A stretch of 64,000 bases of DNA from JAZDCJ01 sp036311985 (GCF_036311985.1 NZ_JAZDCJ010000038.1); one strand, 5' to 3'. Shown: positions 35,354 to 44,657, counted from the stretch's first letter. The notes: a model not told the origin generated them from the letters alone. Translations and numbers: made by a program.

Positions 35354-37358
35354 GCTGGAGGAGGTCGTCGCCCTCCTGGACACGGCCGTCGCGAAGATGG
35401 GCGGCCAGAGCAGGCCCGGCCAGCACGAGATGGTAAGGCACGTCGTCGAGTCCCTCGACGAGGGGCGCCACCTCCTGGTCCAGGCCGGCACCGGCACCGG
35501 CAAGTCGCTGGCCTACCTTGTGCCCGCGATCGCCCACGCCCTCGAGTCCGAGCATCCCGTCGTCGTCTCGACGGCCACGCTCGCGCTCCAGTCCCAGATC
35601 GTCGGACGTGACGTGCCGCGGCTGCTCGAGAACCTCGCCGGGCAGCTGCCGCGTCCCGTGGACGTGGCCCTCGCCAAGGGGCGCGGCAACTACGTCTGCC
35701 GCTACAAGCTCGGCGGCGGCTACCCGGACGAGGACGAGGGGGCCCTCTTCTCGCTCGGCGAGGACGGCAGCGCACGCCCCGCCACCGGACAGGGTCCCAC
35801 GAGCGCCCTCGGCCAGGAGGTCGTGCGCCTGCGCGAATGGGCCGAGGACACGGAGACGGGGGACCGCGACGACCTGGTGCCCGGAGTCAGCGACCGTGCG
35901 TGGCGCCAGGTCTCCGTCACCGCGATGGACTGCATCGGGGCGCAGAAGTGCCCCATGGCGGAGGAATGCTTCAGCGAGCTGGCCCGGAAGCGCGCGGCCG
36001 AGGCCGACATCGTCATCACCAACCACGCCATGCTGGCCGTGTCCGCGTTCGAGGGGCTCGCGGTGCTGCCGGAGTTCGAGACCGTCATCATCGATGAGGC
36101 CCACGAGCTCCAGGACAGGGTCACGAGCTCGGTCACCCGCCAGCTCTCGGCCGGGCTGGTCGGCGCGGCGGCCTCCGCCGCGCGCAAGCACTGCCACGTC
36201 GTCGTGGAGCCACTCAACCGGGCCTCGGAGGCGCTGCAGCGCAGCCTCGAGGGCATTCCCAGCGGGCTCATGCCGCTCGGACTGAACGACGAGCAGGCCG
36301 CCGCCGTGGACCTGGTCCGCGAGGCGGCGCGGGTCGCGCTGTCCGACTCCAAGCCGCAGCAGGGGGAGGCCGTCGACGGAGGCAAGCAGCAGGCCCGCTC
36401 GCAGCTGCTCTACCTCCTGGAGATCTGCGAGCGGATGGCGTCCGCCCAGGACGCCAGGGAGGTCCTCTGGGCCTCGCGCCAGGGCGGCTTCGTCCCCGGC
36501 CAGGGCTACGTCCAGCCCGACGAATCGAGCCCCGCGACGCTGAACATCGCCCCGCTGGGCGTCGGCGGCCGCCTGCGGGAGGGCCTCTTCGACGGGCGCA
36601 CCGTCGTGCTGACCTCGGCCACGCTGGCGGTGGGTTCCGCGTTCGAGCCCGTGGCCGGATCGCTCGGCCTGCTCGGCGAGGGGGCCCCGTCCTGGACCGG
36701 AATCGACGTCGGAAGCCCCTTCGACTACCCCAAGCAGGGCGTGCTCTATGTGGCCCGGCACCTGCCCCGGCCCTCACGCTCCCTCGCCCCGGAACTCCTG
36801 GACGAGCTCGAGGACCTCATCCGCGCCTCGGGGGGAGGGGCGCTCGCCCTCTTCTCCTCGCGGCGCGCCGCCGAGGAGGCCGCCGAGGCCTTGCGCCCGC
36901 GGCTCGACCAGGAGATCCTGTGCCAGGGGGAGTCCGGCATGGCCTCCCTCGTCCGCCGGTTCGCCGAGGAAGAGGACACGTGCCTCTTCGGCACGATGAC
37001 GTTGTGGCAGGGGGTCGACGTGCCCGGGCCGTCCTGCCGGCTCGTCGTCATCGACCGGATCCCGTTTCCGCGACCGGACGATCCGCTCTCGACGGCGCGG
37101 AGCCGCGACGTCGCCCGGCGGGGAGGCAACGGCTTCATGGCCGTGTCCGCGAGCCATGCGGCCGTGCGGCTGGCGCAGGGTGCCGGTCGCCTCATCCGCT
37201 CGACCGGCGACCGGGGCGTCGTCGCCATGCTCGATCCGCGCCTGGCCACCGAGCGCTACGGGGCGTTCCTGCGCGCCTCGCTCCCGCCGATGTGGGCGAC
37301 CACGGAGAAGGACACCGTCCTCGGCGCGCTCCGCCGCCTCGCGCCGGACGCGTCGTAG
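35346..37358 (+). CDS. ATP-dependent DNA helicase, DinG/XPD type
   Basis: A 670-residue superfamily 2 helicase. Visible: Walker A QAGTGTGKS, a Fe-S cluster region with Cys in YVCRYK and in MDCIGAQKCPMAEEC, the DEAH box in IIDEAHEL, ITNHAML, and motif VI QGAGRLIR. It probably unwinds 5'-3' at flaps, D-loops or R-loops. It overlaps hflX by 8 nt and lies convergent to lexA; no LexA box was seen for it. Confidence 0.92.
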   Translation: MAELEEVVALLDTAVAKMGGQSRPGQHEMVRHVVESLDEGRHLLVQAGTGTGKSLAYLVPAIAHALESEHPVVVSTATLALQSQIVGRDVPRLLENLAGQLPRPVDVALAKGRGNYVCRYKLGGGYPDEDEGALFSLGEDGSARPATGQGPTSALGQEVVRLREWAEDTETGDRDDLVPGVSDRAWRQVSVTAMDCIGAQKCPMAEECFSELARKRAAEADIVITNHAMLAVSAFEGLAVLPEFETVIIDEAHELQDRVTSSVTRQLSAGLVGAAASAARKHCHVVVEPLNRASEALQRSLEGIPSGLMPLGLNDEQAAAVDLVREAARVALSDSKPQQGEAVDGGKQQARSQLLYLLEICERMASAQDAREVLWASRQGGFVPGQGYVQPDESSPATLNIAPLGVGGRLREGLFDGRTVVLTSATLAVGSAFEPVAGSLGLLGEGAPSWTGIDVGSPFDYPKQGVLYVARHLPRPSRSLAPELLDELEDLIRASGGGALALFSSRRAAEEAAEALRPRLDQEILCQGESGMASLVRRFAEEEDTCLFGTMTLWQGVDVPGPSCRLVVIDRIPFPRPDDPLSTARSRDVARRGGNGFMAVSASHAAVRLAQGAGRLIRSTGDRGVVAMLDPRLATERYGAFLRASLPPMWATTEKDTVLGALRRLAPDAS

Positions 37359-37499
37359 CGGACGCACCGTCCGGAACAGCCGTGGCCGGCGGCGCGCCGG
37401 AGCGGGGCCAACGCGACACACCGGTCCGGTCGTGCCGGCCCGGCGTGGCGTGGTCCGCGTTGAGAAGGCAGCCCGGCGTCCGGTGCCGCCCGGCCCTGG

Positions 37500-38234
37500 T
37501 TAGAGGGAGCGCATCACCGAGACGACCTTGCCCATGATGGTCGCGTGGTCACCCAGGATGGGCTCGTACTGCCGGTTCTGCGGCAGCAGCCACGTGTGGC
37601 CGTCGCGCTGCCTGAAGGTCTTCACCGTCGCCTCGTCGTCGAGCAGCGCCGCGACGATGTCGCCGTTGTCCGCGGTGTTCTGCCTCCGCACGACCACCCA
37701 GTCGCCGTCGCAGATCGCGGCCTCGACCATCGAATCGCCGCTGACCTTGAGCATAAAGAGCTCGCCGTGGCCCACGAGCTGCCGGGGCAGTGCCATGACG
37801 TCCTCCACCGTCTGGTCGGCGAGGATCGGACCGCCCGCGGCGATGCGCCCGACGAGCGGAACGAACGCCGTGTCGGCGGCCGAGGCGAGCTCCGAGACGG
37901 GCATCCCGTTGGCCGCCCGCAGGTCCGGCTGCTCCGGCGCCGGGCCCTCGGCGTCCGCATCGGTGAGGGTGAGGGGGACCAGGATCTCCATGGCGCGCGG
38001 CCGGCGGGGGTCCCGGCGGATGTAGCCCATCTTCTCGAGCTGGGCGAGCTGGTGGGTGACGCTCGAGAGGCTCGCGAGGCCCACCGTGTCGCCGATCTCG
38101 CGCATCGAGGGCGGATAGCCGTGCGCGCCGACGGCGCGCTGGATGGTCTCGAGGATCTTCTTCTGCCGGATCGTGAGGCTCTTCCGCGCGCTCCTGGGTG
38201 CCGGCGACTCTGCTGCGTTCATGGTGTGCCCCAT
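37500..38234 (-). CDS. lexA: SOS repressor LexA
   Basis: A 244-residue repressor and self-cleaving protease. The winged HTH is at about 20-85 (RQKKILETIQRAVGAHGYPP, MREIGDTVGLASLSSVTHQL); the cleavage site is Ala-Gly in GRIAAGGP; the catalytic Ser is in SGDSM and the Lys in EATVKTF. The ATG at 38234 has GAGG 8 nt upstream; the ATG at 38222 is the alternative. Its promoter carries a LexA box over the -35, so it is autoregulated. Confidence 0.96.
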   Translation of the reverse strand: MGHTMNAAESPAPRSARKSLTIRQKKILETIQRAVGAHGYPPSMREIGDTVGLASLSSVTHQLAQLEKMGYIRRDPRRPRAMEILVPLTLTDADAEGPAPEQPDLRAANGMPVSELASAADTAFVPLVGRIAAGGPILADQTVEDVMALPRQLVGHGELFMLKVSGDSMVEAAICDGDWVVVRRQNTADNGDIVAALLDDEATVKTFRQRDGHTWLLPQNRQYEPILGDHATIMGKVVSVMRSL

Positions 38235-38330
38235 CCTGTTGACCTCGTTCACGGCGGTGCCACTCGTCGGCGTCGGACCCAAAGCGTCGGTAGCGGCTGG
38301 TGCAGTGGTTCCCGTGAACCACCTATCCCA

Positions 38331-38336
38331 ACGCTA
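38331..38336 (-). promoter_or_regulatory. lexA -10
   Basis: TAGCGT on the minus strand with TTTGAA (38355-38360) as -35 at 18-bp spacing; the -35 overlaps the LexA box. Confidence 0.55.
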
Positions 38337-38355
38337 GTGGAGCCCGAGGCCCATT

Positions 38356-38371
38356 TCAAAGATTTGTTCGA
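38356..38371 (-). promoter_or_regulatory. LexA box of lexA
   Basis: TCAAAG-ATTT-GTTCGA (plus-strand reading). The right half-site is perfect and the left has two changes. Confidence 0.7.
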
Positions 38372-38422
38372 ACGTGTCTCGACAAGCGTCGGTCAAGGGT
38401 GCTAAACAGGTATCAATCACTT

Positions 38423-38438
38423 TCGAAGCTATGTTCTA
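38423..38438 (+). promoter_or_regulatory. LexA box of the LysM gene
   Basis: TCGAAG-CTAT-GTTCTA. The likely -10, TATGTT (38430-38435), lies inside the box, so repressor binding would block RNA polymerase. Confidence 0.75.
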
Positions 38439-38491
38439 GATCGCTGATCCCAGGGCGAAGATTCGAAGACCTCCTCGAGAAAGGCACGACC

Positions 38492-38893
38492 ATGGCACAG
38501 CCCGCCCTCGCCGCCGCTGCAGGAACCCCCATGATCCACGTCGCCTCGACGGGCACGCCCGGCGCCCGTACGGCGCCCTCCGGTGGATTGCGCCTGACCC
38601 GGCGCGGACGCTTCGTGCTCATCGGCCTGCCCGTCCTGCTCGTGGCGGCCGTGCTGCTCGTCGTCGCCGGCGTCTTCACGGCGCCCGCCATGGCCGCCGA
38701 CGGCTCCACGGGAGAGCCGCTCCGGGCCGAACTGGTCACGACGATGGCGGGCGACACCCTGTGGGGGCTCGCCTCCGAGTTCGCCCCGGAGCGAGACCCG
38801 CGCTCCGTCATCCGCGAGATCACGGAGCTCAACGGCCTCACGAGCCAGACCATCCTCCCGGGGCAGCAGCTCTACGTCCCCACCGGCGGATAG
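38492..38893 (+). CDS. LysM membrane protein, probable SOS cell-division inhibitor
   Basis: A 133-residue protein with one membrane helix (about 42-65) after a basic segment (RLTRRGR), and a C-terminal LysM peptidoglycan-binding domain (about 85-130: AGDTLWGLASEFAP ... ITELNGL ... LPGQQLYVP). It is divergent from lexA and has its own LexA box. In Bacillus (YneA) and M. tuberculosis (Rv2719c/ChiZ), SOS-induced LysM membrane proteins in this same position block division during DNA damage, so this role is inferred. GAGAAAGG precedes the ATG. Confidence 0.8.
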   Translation: MAQPALAAAAGTPMIHVASTGTPGARTAPSGGLRLTRRGRFVLIGLPVLLVAAVLLVVAGVFTAPAMAADGSTGEPLRAELVTTMAGDTLWGLASEFAPERDPRSVIREITELNGLTSQTILPGQQLYVPTGG

Positions 38894-38985
38894 GGCCCGG
38901 TCCGCCAGGGCGCGTCACGGGACGATCCGCGGCGGCATTGTTACCGGCCGGCGCCGCCGATTCCCGGGGCCGTGGCCGCGGAGAA

Positions 38986-38991
38986 TAGACT
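38986..38991 (+). promoter_or_regulatory. hisC -10, leaderless type
   Basis: TAGACT, 6 nt before the GTG at 38998. Confidence 0.6.
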
Positions 38992-38997
38992 GAATCG

Positions 38998-40143
38998 GTG
39001 ACTGAACAGCTGGAGCGACTCGCCAACCTGCCGCTGCGGGAGAACCTTCGCGGCCTGCAGCCCTACGGGGCCCCGCAGCTGCACGTTCCCATCCAGCTCA
39101 ACGTCAACGAGAACACCCATCCGGTCCCCGCCGAGGTCCAGGCCGCCATCGCGGCCGACGTCGCAGCGGCCGCCGCCGGGCTCAACCGCTACCCCGACCG
39201 GGAATTCACCGAGCTCCGGACTCGTCTTGCCGCCTACCTGGGCCACGGACTCGACGCGGAGAACATCTGGGCCGGCAACGGTTCCAACGAGGTGCTGCAG
39301 CAGATCCTCCAGGCCTTCGGAGGGCCGGGGCGCACCGTCATGGGATTCCCTCCCACCTATTCGATGTACCCGCTGCTCGCGAGCGGCACGGACACGGGCT
39401 ACGTGGCCGGCCGCCGGGAGGACGACTTCGCGCTCACCGCGGCCTCGGCCGCCGCGCAGGTCGCCGAGGCCGCTCCCGACGTCGTCATCCTCTGTTCCCC
39501 GAACAACCCCACCGGCACGGCGCTGGGGCTCGACGTCGTCGAAGCCGTCTACGAGGCGGGGACGCCGAGCCGCACCGTCGTCGTCGTCGACGAGGCCTAC
39601 GCCGAGTTCGCCCAGACCGGAACGCGTTCCGCCCTCACGCTCCTTCCGGGGCGCGAGCGCCTGATCGTCTCCCGCACCATGAGCAAGGCCTTCGCCCTCG
39701 CCGGTGCCCGGCTCGGCTACCTCGCCGCCGCTCCGGAGGTCGCCGACGCCCTCCGGCTCGTGCGCCTGCCCTACCACCTCTCCGCCGTCACCCAGGCCAC
39801 CGCGAACGCCGCGCTCAAGCACGTCGCCGCCCTGCTGGCCAACGTCGAGGCGATCAAGGAGCAGCGGGACCGGATCGTGGCGGCCTTGACCCAGATGGGC
39901 CTCTCGCCCGCCCCGAGCGACTCCAACTTCGTCTTCTTCGGAGGGCTCGCGCACCCCTCGCGCGTCTGGCAGGGCCTGCTCGACGCCGGGGTGATCATCC
40001 GCGACGTCGGCATCCCCGGCCACCTCCGGGTCACCGCGGGAACCCCCGAGGAGACCACGGTCTTCCTGGACCGCCTCCGCCTGCTGGTGGCCGAGCCCGG
40101 GGCCCTGGCCACCGCGGACGGCCACGCCCCCGACGCCCCGTAG
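38998..40143 (+). CDS. hisC: histidinol-phosphate aminotransferase
   Basis: A 381-residue PLP-dependent fold-I aminotransferase of histidine synthesis. Visible: LNVNENTHP, NGSNEVLQQI, the SPNNPTGT motif, DEAYAEF and the PLP lysine in SRTMSKAFALAGARLGY. Length is normal. The GTG lacks a ribosome site and fits the leaderless pattern. hisD, which usually precedes it, is not in this window. Confidence 0.94.
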   Translation: MTEQLERLANLPLRENLRGLQPYGAPQLHVPIQLNVNENTHPVPAEVQAAIAADVAAAAAGLNRYPDREFTELRTRLAAYLGHGLDAENIWAGNGSNEVLQQILQAFGGPGRTVMGFPPTYSMYPLLASGTDTGYVAGRREDDFALTAASAAAQVAEAAPDVVILCSPNNPTGTALGLDVVEAVYEAGTPSRTVVVVDEAYAEFAQTGTRSALTLLPGRERLIVSRTMSKAFALAGARLGYLAAAPEVADALRLVRLPYHLSAVTQATANAALKHVAALLANVEAIKEQRDRIVAALTQMGLSPAPSDSNFVFFGGLAHPSRVWQGLLDAGVIIRDVGIPGHLRVTAGTPEETTVFLDRLRLLVAEPGALATADGHAPDAP

Positions 40144-40149
40144 CGCGGA

Positions 40150-40155
40150 TAGACT
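40150..40155 (+). promoter_or_regulatory. hisB -10 candidate
   Basis: TAGACT about 57 nt before hisB, which would start a second transcript inside the his cluster. Confidence 0.45.
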
Positions 40156-40211
40156 GTACGCCGGCCCACCGGCACCACACCGCCACCACCCACGCCCGAA
40201 CGAGGAACACC

Positions 40212-40832
40212 ATGACTGCAGAACTGCTGAGCGGCCGCCGCGCCCGGATGAGCCGGAAGACCAGCGAGTCGACCGTCTCCGTCGAGCTGGACCTCGACGG
40301 GACCGGGCAATCGACCATCAGCACGACCGTGCCGTTCTACGACCACATGCTCACGGCCCTCGCGAAGCACTCCCTGATCGACCTCACGGTCGAGGCCACG
40401 GGCGACACCCACATCGACGTGCACCACACCGTCGAGGACGTCGCGATCACGATCGGCGAGGTCCTGCGGACCGCACTCGGCGACAAGGCCGGCATCCGCC
40501 GCTTCGGGGAGGCCACGGTCCCCCTCGACGAGGCGCTGGCCCACGCCGTCGTCGACATCTCCGGACGCCCCTACCTGGTCCACGGTGGCGAGCCGGCCGG
40601 GCAGGAATACCACCTCATCGGCGGGCACTTCACCGGCTCGCTCACGCGCCATGTCTTCGAGGCCCTGACGCTTCACGCGCAGATCTGCCTCCACCTGAAC
40701 GTCGTCGCCGGCCGGGATCCGCACCACATCGTCGAGGCCCAGTTCAAGGCCTTCGCCCGGGCGCTGCGCGCGGCCGTCGAGCCGGACGCCCGCCTTGGCG
40801 GGGCCATCCCCTCGACCAAGGGCGCGCTTTAG
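40212..40832 (+). CDS. hisB: imidazoleglycerol-phosphate dehydratase
   Basis: A 206-residue monofunctional enzyme (no phosphatase domain). The metal-binding histidine motifs are clear: FYDHMLTAL, DVHHTVEDVAI, and DPHHIVEAQFKAFARAL near the C-terminus. GAGGAAC lies 4 nt before the ATG. It is followed 1 nt later by hisH. Confidence 0.96.
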   Translation: MTAELLSGRRARMSRKTSESTVSVELDLDGTGQSTISTTVPFYDHMLTALAKHSLIDLTVEATGDTHIDVHHTVEDVAITIGEVLRTALGDKAGIRRFGEATVPLDEALAHAVVDISGRPYLVHGGEPAGQEYHLIGGHFTGSLTRHVFEALTLHAQICLHLNVVAGRDPHHIVEAQFKAFARALRAAVEPDARLGGAIPSTKGAL

Positions 40833-40833
40833 G

Positions 40834-41469
40834 ATGGCCCGCCCCTCCGTCACCGTCCTCGACTACGGCTCGGGCAACGTCCGCTCCGCGGTCCGGGCGC
40901 TCGAGCGGGCCGGCGCCGAGGTCGTGCTCAGCCGCGATCCCCGCGACGTCTCGACGGCGGTCGGTCTCGTGGTGCCCGGCGTCGGCGCGTTCGCGGCCGT
41001 CATGAAGGCGCTCAAGGACGTCGGCGCCGTGCAGCAGATCGGCCGCCGCATCGCGGGCGGCCGCCCGGTGCTGGGGATCTGCGTCGGCCACCAGGTGTTC
41101 TTCGAGGAGGGCGTCGAGCACGGCGTCCGCACCCAGGGCATGGGGGAGTGGCCGGGAACGGTCGAGCTCCTGAAGGCGCCCGTCGTCCCGCACATGGGGT
41201 GGAACACGGTGGCCCCGCCGGCGGGGTCGCGGTTGTTCGAGGGCATCGAGGACGAGCGCTTCTACTTCGTCCACTCCTACGGCGTGCAGCGGTGGGAGTT
41301 CGAGGTGCTGCAGCCGCGCATGACGCCGCCGGCCGTGACCTGGGCCGAGCACGGCGTGCCGTTCATCGCGGCCGTCGAGAACGGACCGCTCTCGGCCGTG
41401 CAGTTCCACCCGGAGAAGTCCGGCGACGCCGGCGCCCGGCTGCTGCGCAACTGGCTGGGCACGCTCTGA
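40834..41469 (+). CDS. hisH: imidazole glycerol phosphate synthase, glutaminase subunit
   Basis: A 211-residue class I glutamine amidotransferase that feeds ammonia to HisF. The nucleophile is the Cys in GICVGHQVFFE, with the His/Glu pair in QFHPEKSG. HisF is not in the window. The ATG begins directly after the hisB TAG (one base apart), and the stop overlaps the next small gene (TGATG). Confidence 0.95.
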   Translation: MARPSVTVLDYGSGNVRSAVRALERAGAEVVLSRDPRDVSTAVGLVVPGVGAFAAVMKALKDVGAVQQIGRRIAGGRPVLGICVGHQVFFEEGVEHGVRTQGMGEWPGTVELLKAPVVPHMGWNTVAPPAGSRLFEGIEDERFYFVHSYGVQRWEFEVLQPRMTPPAVTWAEHGVPFIAAVENGPLSAVQFHPEKSGDAGARLLRNWLGTL

Positions 41470-41618
41470 TGTGGAGCATCCTGCTGATGGCGCTCGGCGG
41501 CCTCCTGATCGGCGGCGCCTTGTCGCTGCGGAGCCAGAAGGCGCACGTGTCCTGGATCGCCGCCTGCTGGCTTCTCGCCGCCCTCGCGCTCGGCGCCGCC
41601 TACGCCCTGACCCTGTGA
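41469..41618 (+). CDS. 49-residue two-helix membrane protein
   Basis: A small protein with two hydrophobic helices (about 2-18 and 28-48) joined by the polar turn SLRSQKAH. It starts at the hisH stop (TGATG), so it is translated by re-initiation, and precedes priA by 60 nt. Family not recognised. The tight coupling argues that it is real; a link to histidine synthesis is not shown. Confidence 0.6.
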   Translation: MWSILLMALGGLLIGGALSLRSQKAHVSWIAACWLLAALALGAAYALTL

Positions 41619-41678
41619 GCTGCGGCCGCACCCGCGGCCGCCTCCGACCGAACCGCCACCGAACGAAAGCCACCGACC

Positions 41679-42422
41679 ATGAGCACCCCCCACGAGCCCA
41701 TCCTTGAACTCCTCCCCGCCGTCGACGTCGCCGACGGCCAGGCCGTACGCCTCGTGCAGGGCGAGGCCGGCAGCGAGACCGGCTACGGCGACCCCCTCGA
41801 GGCCGCACTCGCGTGGCAGAACGACGGCGCCGAGTGGGTCCACCTCGTCGACCTCGACGCCGCGTTCGGGCGCGGACAGAACACGGAGGTGCTGCGCCGC
41901 GTCTCCGACCAGCTGTCCATCAAGGTCGAGCTCTCCGGCGGCATCCGCGACGACGCCTCCCTCGAGCGCGCGCTCGAGTTCGGCGCCGCCCGCGTGAACC
42001 TGGGCACCGCGGCGCTCGAGGACCCCGAGTGGACGGCGCGCGCAATCGCCCGCCACGGCGACAAGATCGCCGTCGGGCTCGACGTCCGCGGCACCACGCT
42101 GGCCGCCCGGGGCTGGACGCAGGAGGGCGGGGACCTCTGGGAGGTCCTGGCCCGGCTCGAGGACGCCGGCTGCGCGCGGTACGTCGTGACGGACGTGACC
42201 AAGGACGGAACGCTGCGCGGACCCAACGTCGAGCTCCTGGCGCAGTTGTGCGAGCGCACGGACAAGCCCGTCGTCGCCTCGGGCGGCATCTCGAGCCTCG
42301 AGGACCTGCGCGTGCTGCGCACCCTGGTGCCCGCCGGCGTCGAGGGCGCGATCGTCGGCAAGGCCCTGTACGCCGGCCGCTTCACCCTGCCGGAGGCGCT
42401 CGACGTCGCCGGCCGCCGCTAG
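41679..42422 (+). CDS. priA: PriA: bifunctional HisA/TrpF isomerase
   Basis: A 247-residue (beta-alpha)8 isomerase. The catalytic Asp of the HisA type is in LLPAVDVADG, and the second Asp is in VVTDVTKDGTLRGPN. Phosphate-binding segments are SGGIRDD, VNLGTAAL and SGGISS. Actinobacteria generally use this enzyme for both histidine and tryptophan synthesis, and no separate trpF is seen here. Confidence 0.92.
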   Translation: MSTPHEPILELLPAVDVADGQAVRLVQGEAGSETGYGDPLEAALAWQNDGAEWVHLVDLDAAFGRGQNTEVLRRVSDQLSIKVELSGGIRDDASLERALEFGAARVNLGTAALEDPEWTARAIARHGDKIAVGLDVRGTTLAARGWTQEGGDLWEVLARLEDAGCARYVVTDVTKDGTLRGPNVELLAQLCERTDKPVVASGGISSLEDLRVLRTLVPAGVEGAIVGKALYAGRFTLPEALDVAGRR

Positions 42423-42438
42423 GGGCGCGGCCGCGCCG

Positions 42439-43329
42439 ATGGACGCCGAGGGGACGACGCCGGGGCGGCACCTGCCCGGGCACATCGAGGCCGCGCTGCG
42501 CCGCGCGGGCGGGGCCGCCGACTCCGCCGGACAGCCGTGGTCCGGGCGCGACCTGGCCGGGGAGGGCAATCCGCTGCACGCCTTCGACGCCGACGACGGA
42601 CTCCCGGACGCCGGCTACGAGGCGGCGGTCGCCGCGCTCGTGGCCGGCACCGGCGACGAGGCCGGCGTCGTCTCCTCCCTCGCGACCGCCCGCGTCTTCG
42701 TCCCGGTCCTCGCATCGCTGGCCGAGGGCGGGCTCGGCGAGCACGGCTTCGCCGAGGACAAGGAGGCGGACATGGCGCTCGTGACCATCACGGCCCCGGA
42801 CGGACGCGCCGCCCTGCCCGTGTTCTCCGGCGTGGACCGGCTGCGCGCCTGGCACCCCCAGGCCCGCCCCGTGGCCGTGTTCGCACCCCGCGCCGCCCTG
42901 TCCGCGGTGTCCGAGGGGGCCCAGCTGCTGGTGGTGGACCCGGGATCGGACGTCACGTTCGTGGTCCGGCGTCCGGCCGTCTGGTCCCTCGCGAAGCAGC
43001 GGCCCTGGGTCCCGGGCTACGCCGACGGGCGCCACGCCGCGCTCTTCGAGGGCCTCGTCGACCAGGAGCCCGACGTCATCGGGTTGACCGCCGCGCCGGG
43101 GCGCGGGGTCGCCTCGCGCACGGCCTCCGGCGCCGTCGTCGCCGGCGGGGGATCCGGTCCGGAAGTGCGGCTGGAGATCGCGTTCGCCCAGGGTACGACG
43201 CCGGAGCGCGCCCGGGCGGCCGTCGCCCGGATCCAGGAGCGGTTGCGCGGCGACACCGCCTTCAGCGAGGGCGTGGACTCGCTCGAACTGGCGCTCACGA
43301 CCCGGGCGCCGGGAGCCGGCCAGAGGTGA
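42439..43329 (+). CDS. SseB family protein
   Basis: A 296-residue soluble protein with an SseB-like domain (about 70-180: ATARVFVPVLAS ... KEADMALVTITAPDGRAALPVFSG). SseB proteins are of uncertain biochemical function. The gene regularly sits between priA and infC in Micrococcaceae-type genomes. Its stop overlaps the start of an MFS permease (GTGA). Confidence 0.82.
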   Translation: MDAEGTTPGRHLPGHIEAALRRAGGAADSAGQPWSGRDLAGEGNPLHAFDADDGLPDAGYEAAVAALVAGTGDEAGVVSSLATARVFVPVLASLAEGGLGEHGFAEDKEADMALVTITAPDGRAALPVFSGVDRLRAWHPQARPVAVFAPRAALSAVSEGAQLLVVDPGSDVTFVVRRPAVWSLAKQRPWVPGYADGRHAALFEGLVDQEPDVIGLTAAPGRGVASRTASGAVVAGGGSGPEVRLEIAFAQGTTPERARAAVARIQERLRGDTAFSEGVDSLELALTTRAPGAGQR

Positions 43330-44657
43330 ACTTCGTCCGATACGCCCACTTGCTGCGGCAACCGGGCGTCGCCTGGCTTCTCGCCGCCGGGATGGTGGCC
43401 CGTTTCCCGCACTCCGCGGCCGGGATCCTGCTGACGCTGCACGTCGTGCAGACGCTCGGCCGCGAGTGGACCGCCGCCGGGACGGTCGCGGCGCTGATGA
43501 CCGTCGGCATCGCGCTCGGTGCCCCGTGGCGGGGCCGTCAGGTCGATACCCACGGGCTCCGCCGGGCCCTGCTGCCCTCGGTCCTCGTGGAGGGGGCGGT
43601 ATGGACGGCCGCGCCACACGTGTCCTACGAATGGCTCCTCCTGCTCGCCTTCGTCGGGGGCGTGTTCGCGGTTCCGGTCTTCAGCGTCGTGCGCCAGGCG
43701 CTCGGGGTGATGACCGCGGGCGATACGCGGCGCTCGGCCTTCGCCCTCGACTCGATCGCCACGGAGCTCGTGTTCATGTGCGGTCCCGCGCTCGCCGCCG
43801 TCATCGCCACGAGCGCGTCGACCCGGCTCGGGCTGACCGGCGTAGGGATCGCGGCGGCCCTGAGCGGACTCGTGCTCATGTGGCTCAATCCGCCGACGCG
43901 CTCGGGGCAACCGGGCGCCGTCGTCCCGAGCGAACCGGCCGAGGAACGCAAGGGGGCCGAGGCGTCCGTCGTCGCCGCGGCGCCCCTCCACCTCGCCGAG
44001 GCGGAGGCCGAGCTGATCCCGGCCGGCCTCAAGGAGACGCGGCGTCGGATCCAGCAGCGCGGCCGGGGCTTCCGACACCGCTTCGCGTGGGTGACGGCGG
44101 GCGTGGTGGGCGTCTTCCTGGCAGCGTCCGGGGCGGGGCTCGTCCTCGCAGGATCCGAGGTCGCCGTGGTCGCCGTCCTGCAGGGCATGGACCGCGTGGC
44201 GGAGCTCGGGATCGTGTTCGTCTTCTGGTGCGGCGCGTCGCTCGTGGGCGGACTCGTCTACGGCGCCCTGCCATTCAGGCTGCCGCCGCTCGTCCTGCTC
44301 CTGGCGATGTCCGTGCTCAGCGTCCCGCTGTTGTTCGCGCAGGACACCTTGACGCTCGCGCTGCTCACCGTCGGCCCGGGCCTGCTGTGCGCCCCGGTCC
44401 TGGCCTCCGCCTCGGAGCGGCTGACCGAGCTCGTCCGCGAGGAGCGGCGCGGAGAGGCCATGGGCTGGTACGGCTCGGCGCTCACGGGAGGCACGGCGCT
44501 GGGCTCGCCGCTCGTCGGCCTCGCGATCGACAACGGCTCGACGGCCGCAGCCTTCGTGCTGATCGGTGTTGCGGGATCCCTGCTGAGCCTGGCGGCGTTG
44601 ACCGCCCAGCTCCTGCGGCGCCGCCGTCGCGGCCGGGGTCAGCGGATCCTCGCCTGA
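43326..44657 (+). CDS. MFS transporter
   Basis: A 443-residue permease with about 12 membrane helices in two groups, separated by a long cytoplasmic linker (about 195-255) rich in Ala, Glu and Arg. The segment WRGRQVDTHGLRRALL is the loop 2-3 motif of the family. The substrate is unknown; an efflux role is likely. GTG overlaps the sseB stop. Confidence 0.85.
   Translation: MNFVRYAHLLRQPGVAWLLAAGMVARFPHSAAGILLTLHVVQTLGREWTAAGTVAALMTVGIALGAPWRGRQVDTHGLRRALLPSVLVEGAVWTAAPHVSYEWLLLLAFVGGVFAVPVFSVVRQALGVMTAGDTRRSAFALDSIATELVFMCGPALAAVIATSASTRLGLTGVGIAAALSGLVLMWLNPPTRSGQPGAVVPSEPAEERKGAEASVVAAAPLHLAEAEAELIPAGLKETRRRIQQRGRGFRHRFAWVTAGVVGVFLAASGAGLVLAGSEVAVVAVLQGMDRVAELGIVFVFWCGASLVGGLVYGALPFRLPPLVLLLAMSVLSVPLLFAQDTLTLALLTVGPGLLCAPVLASASERLTELVREERRGEAMGWYGSALTGGTALGSPLVGLAIDNGSTAAAFVLIGVAGSLLSLAALTAQLLRRRRRGRGQRILA

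Noticed and set aside
38368..38383. A further LexA box TCGAAC-GTGT-CTCGAC beside lexA
   Set aside because: The left half is perfect but the right half does not match GTTCGA; the shifted reading at 38356-38371 fits better.
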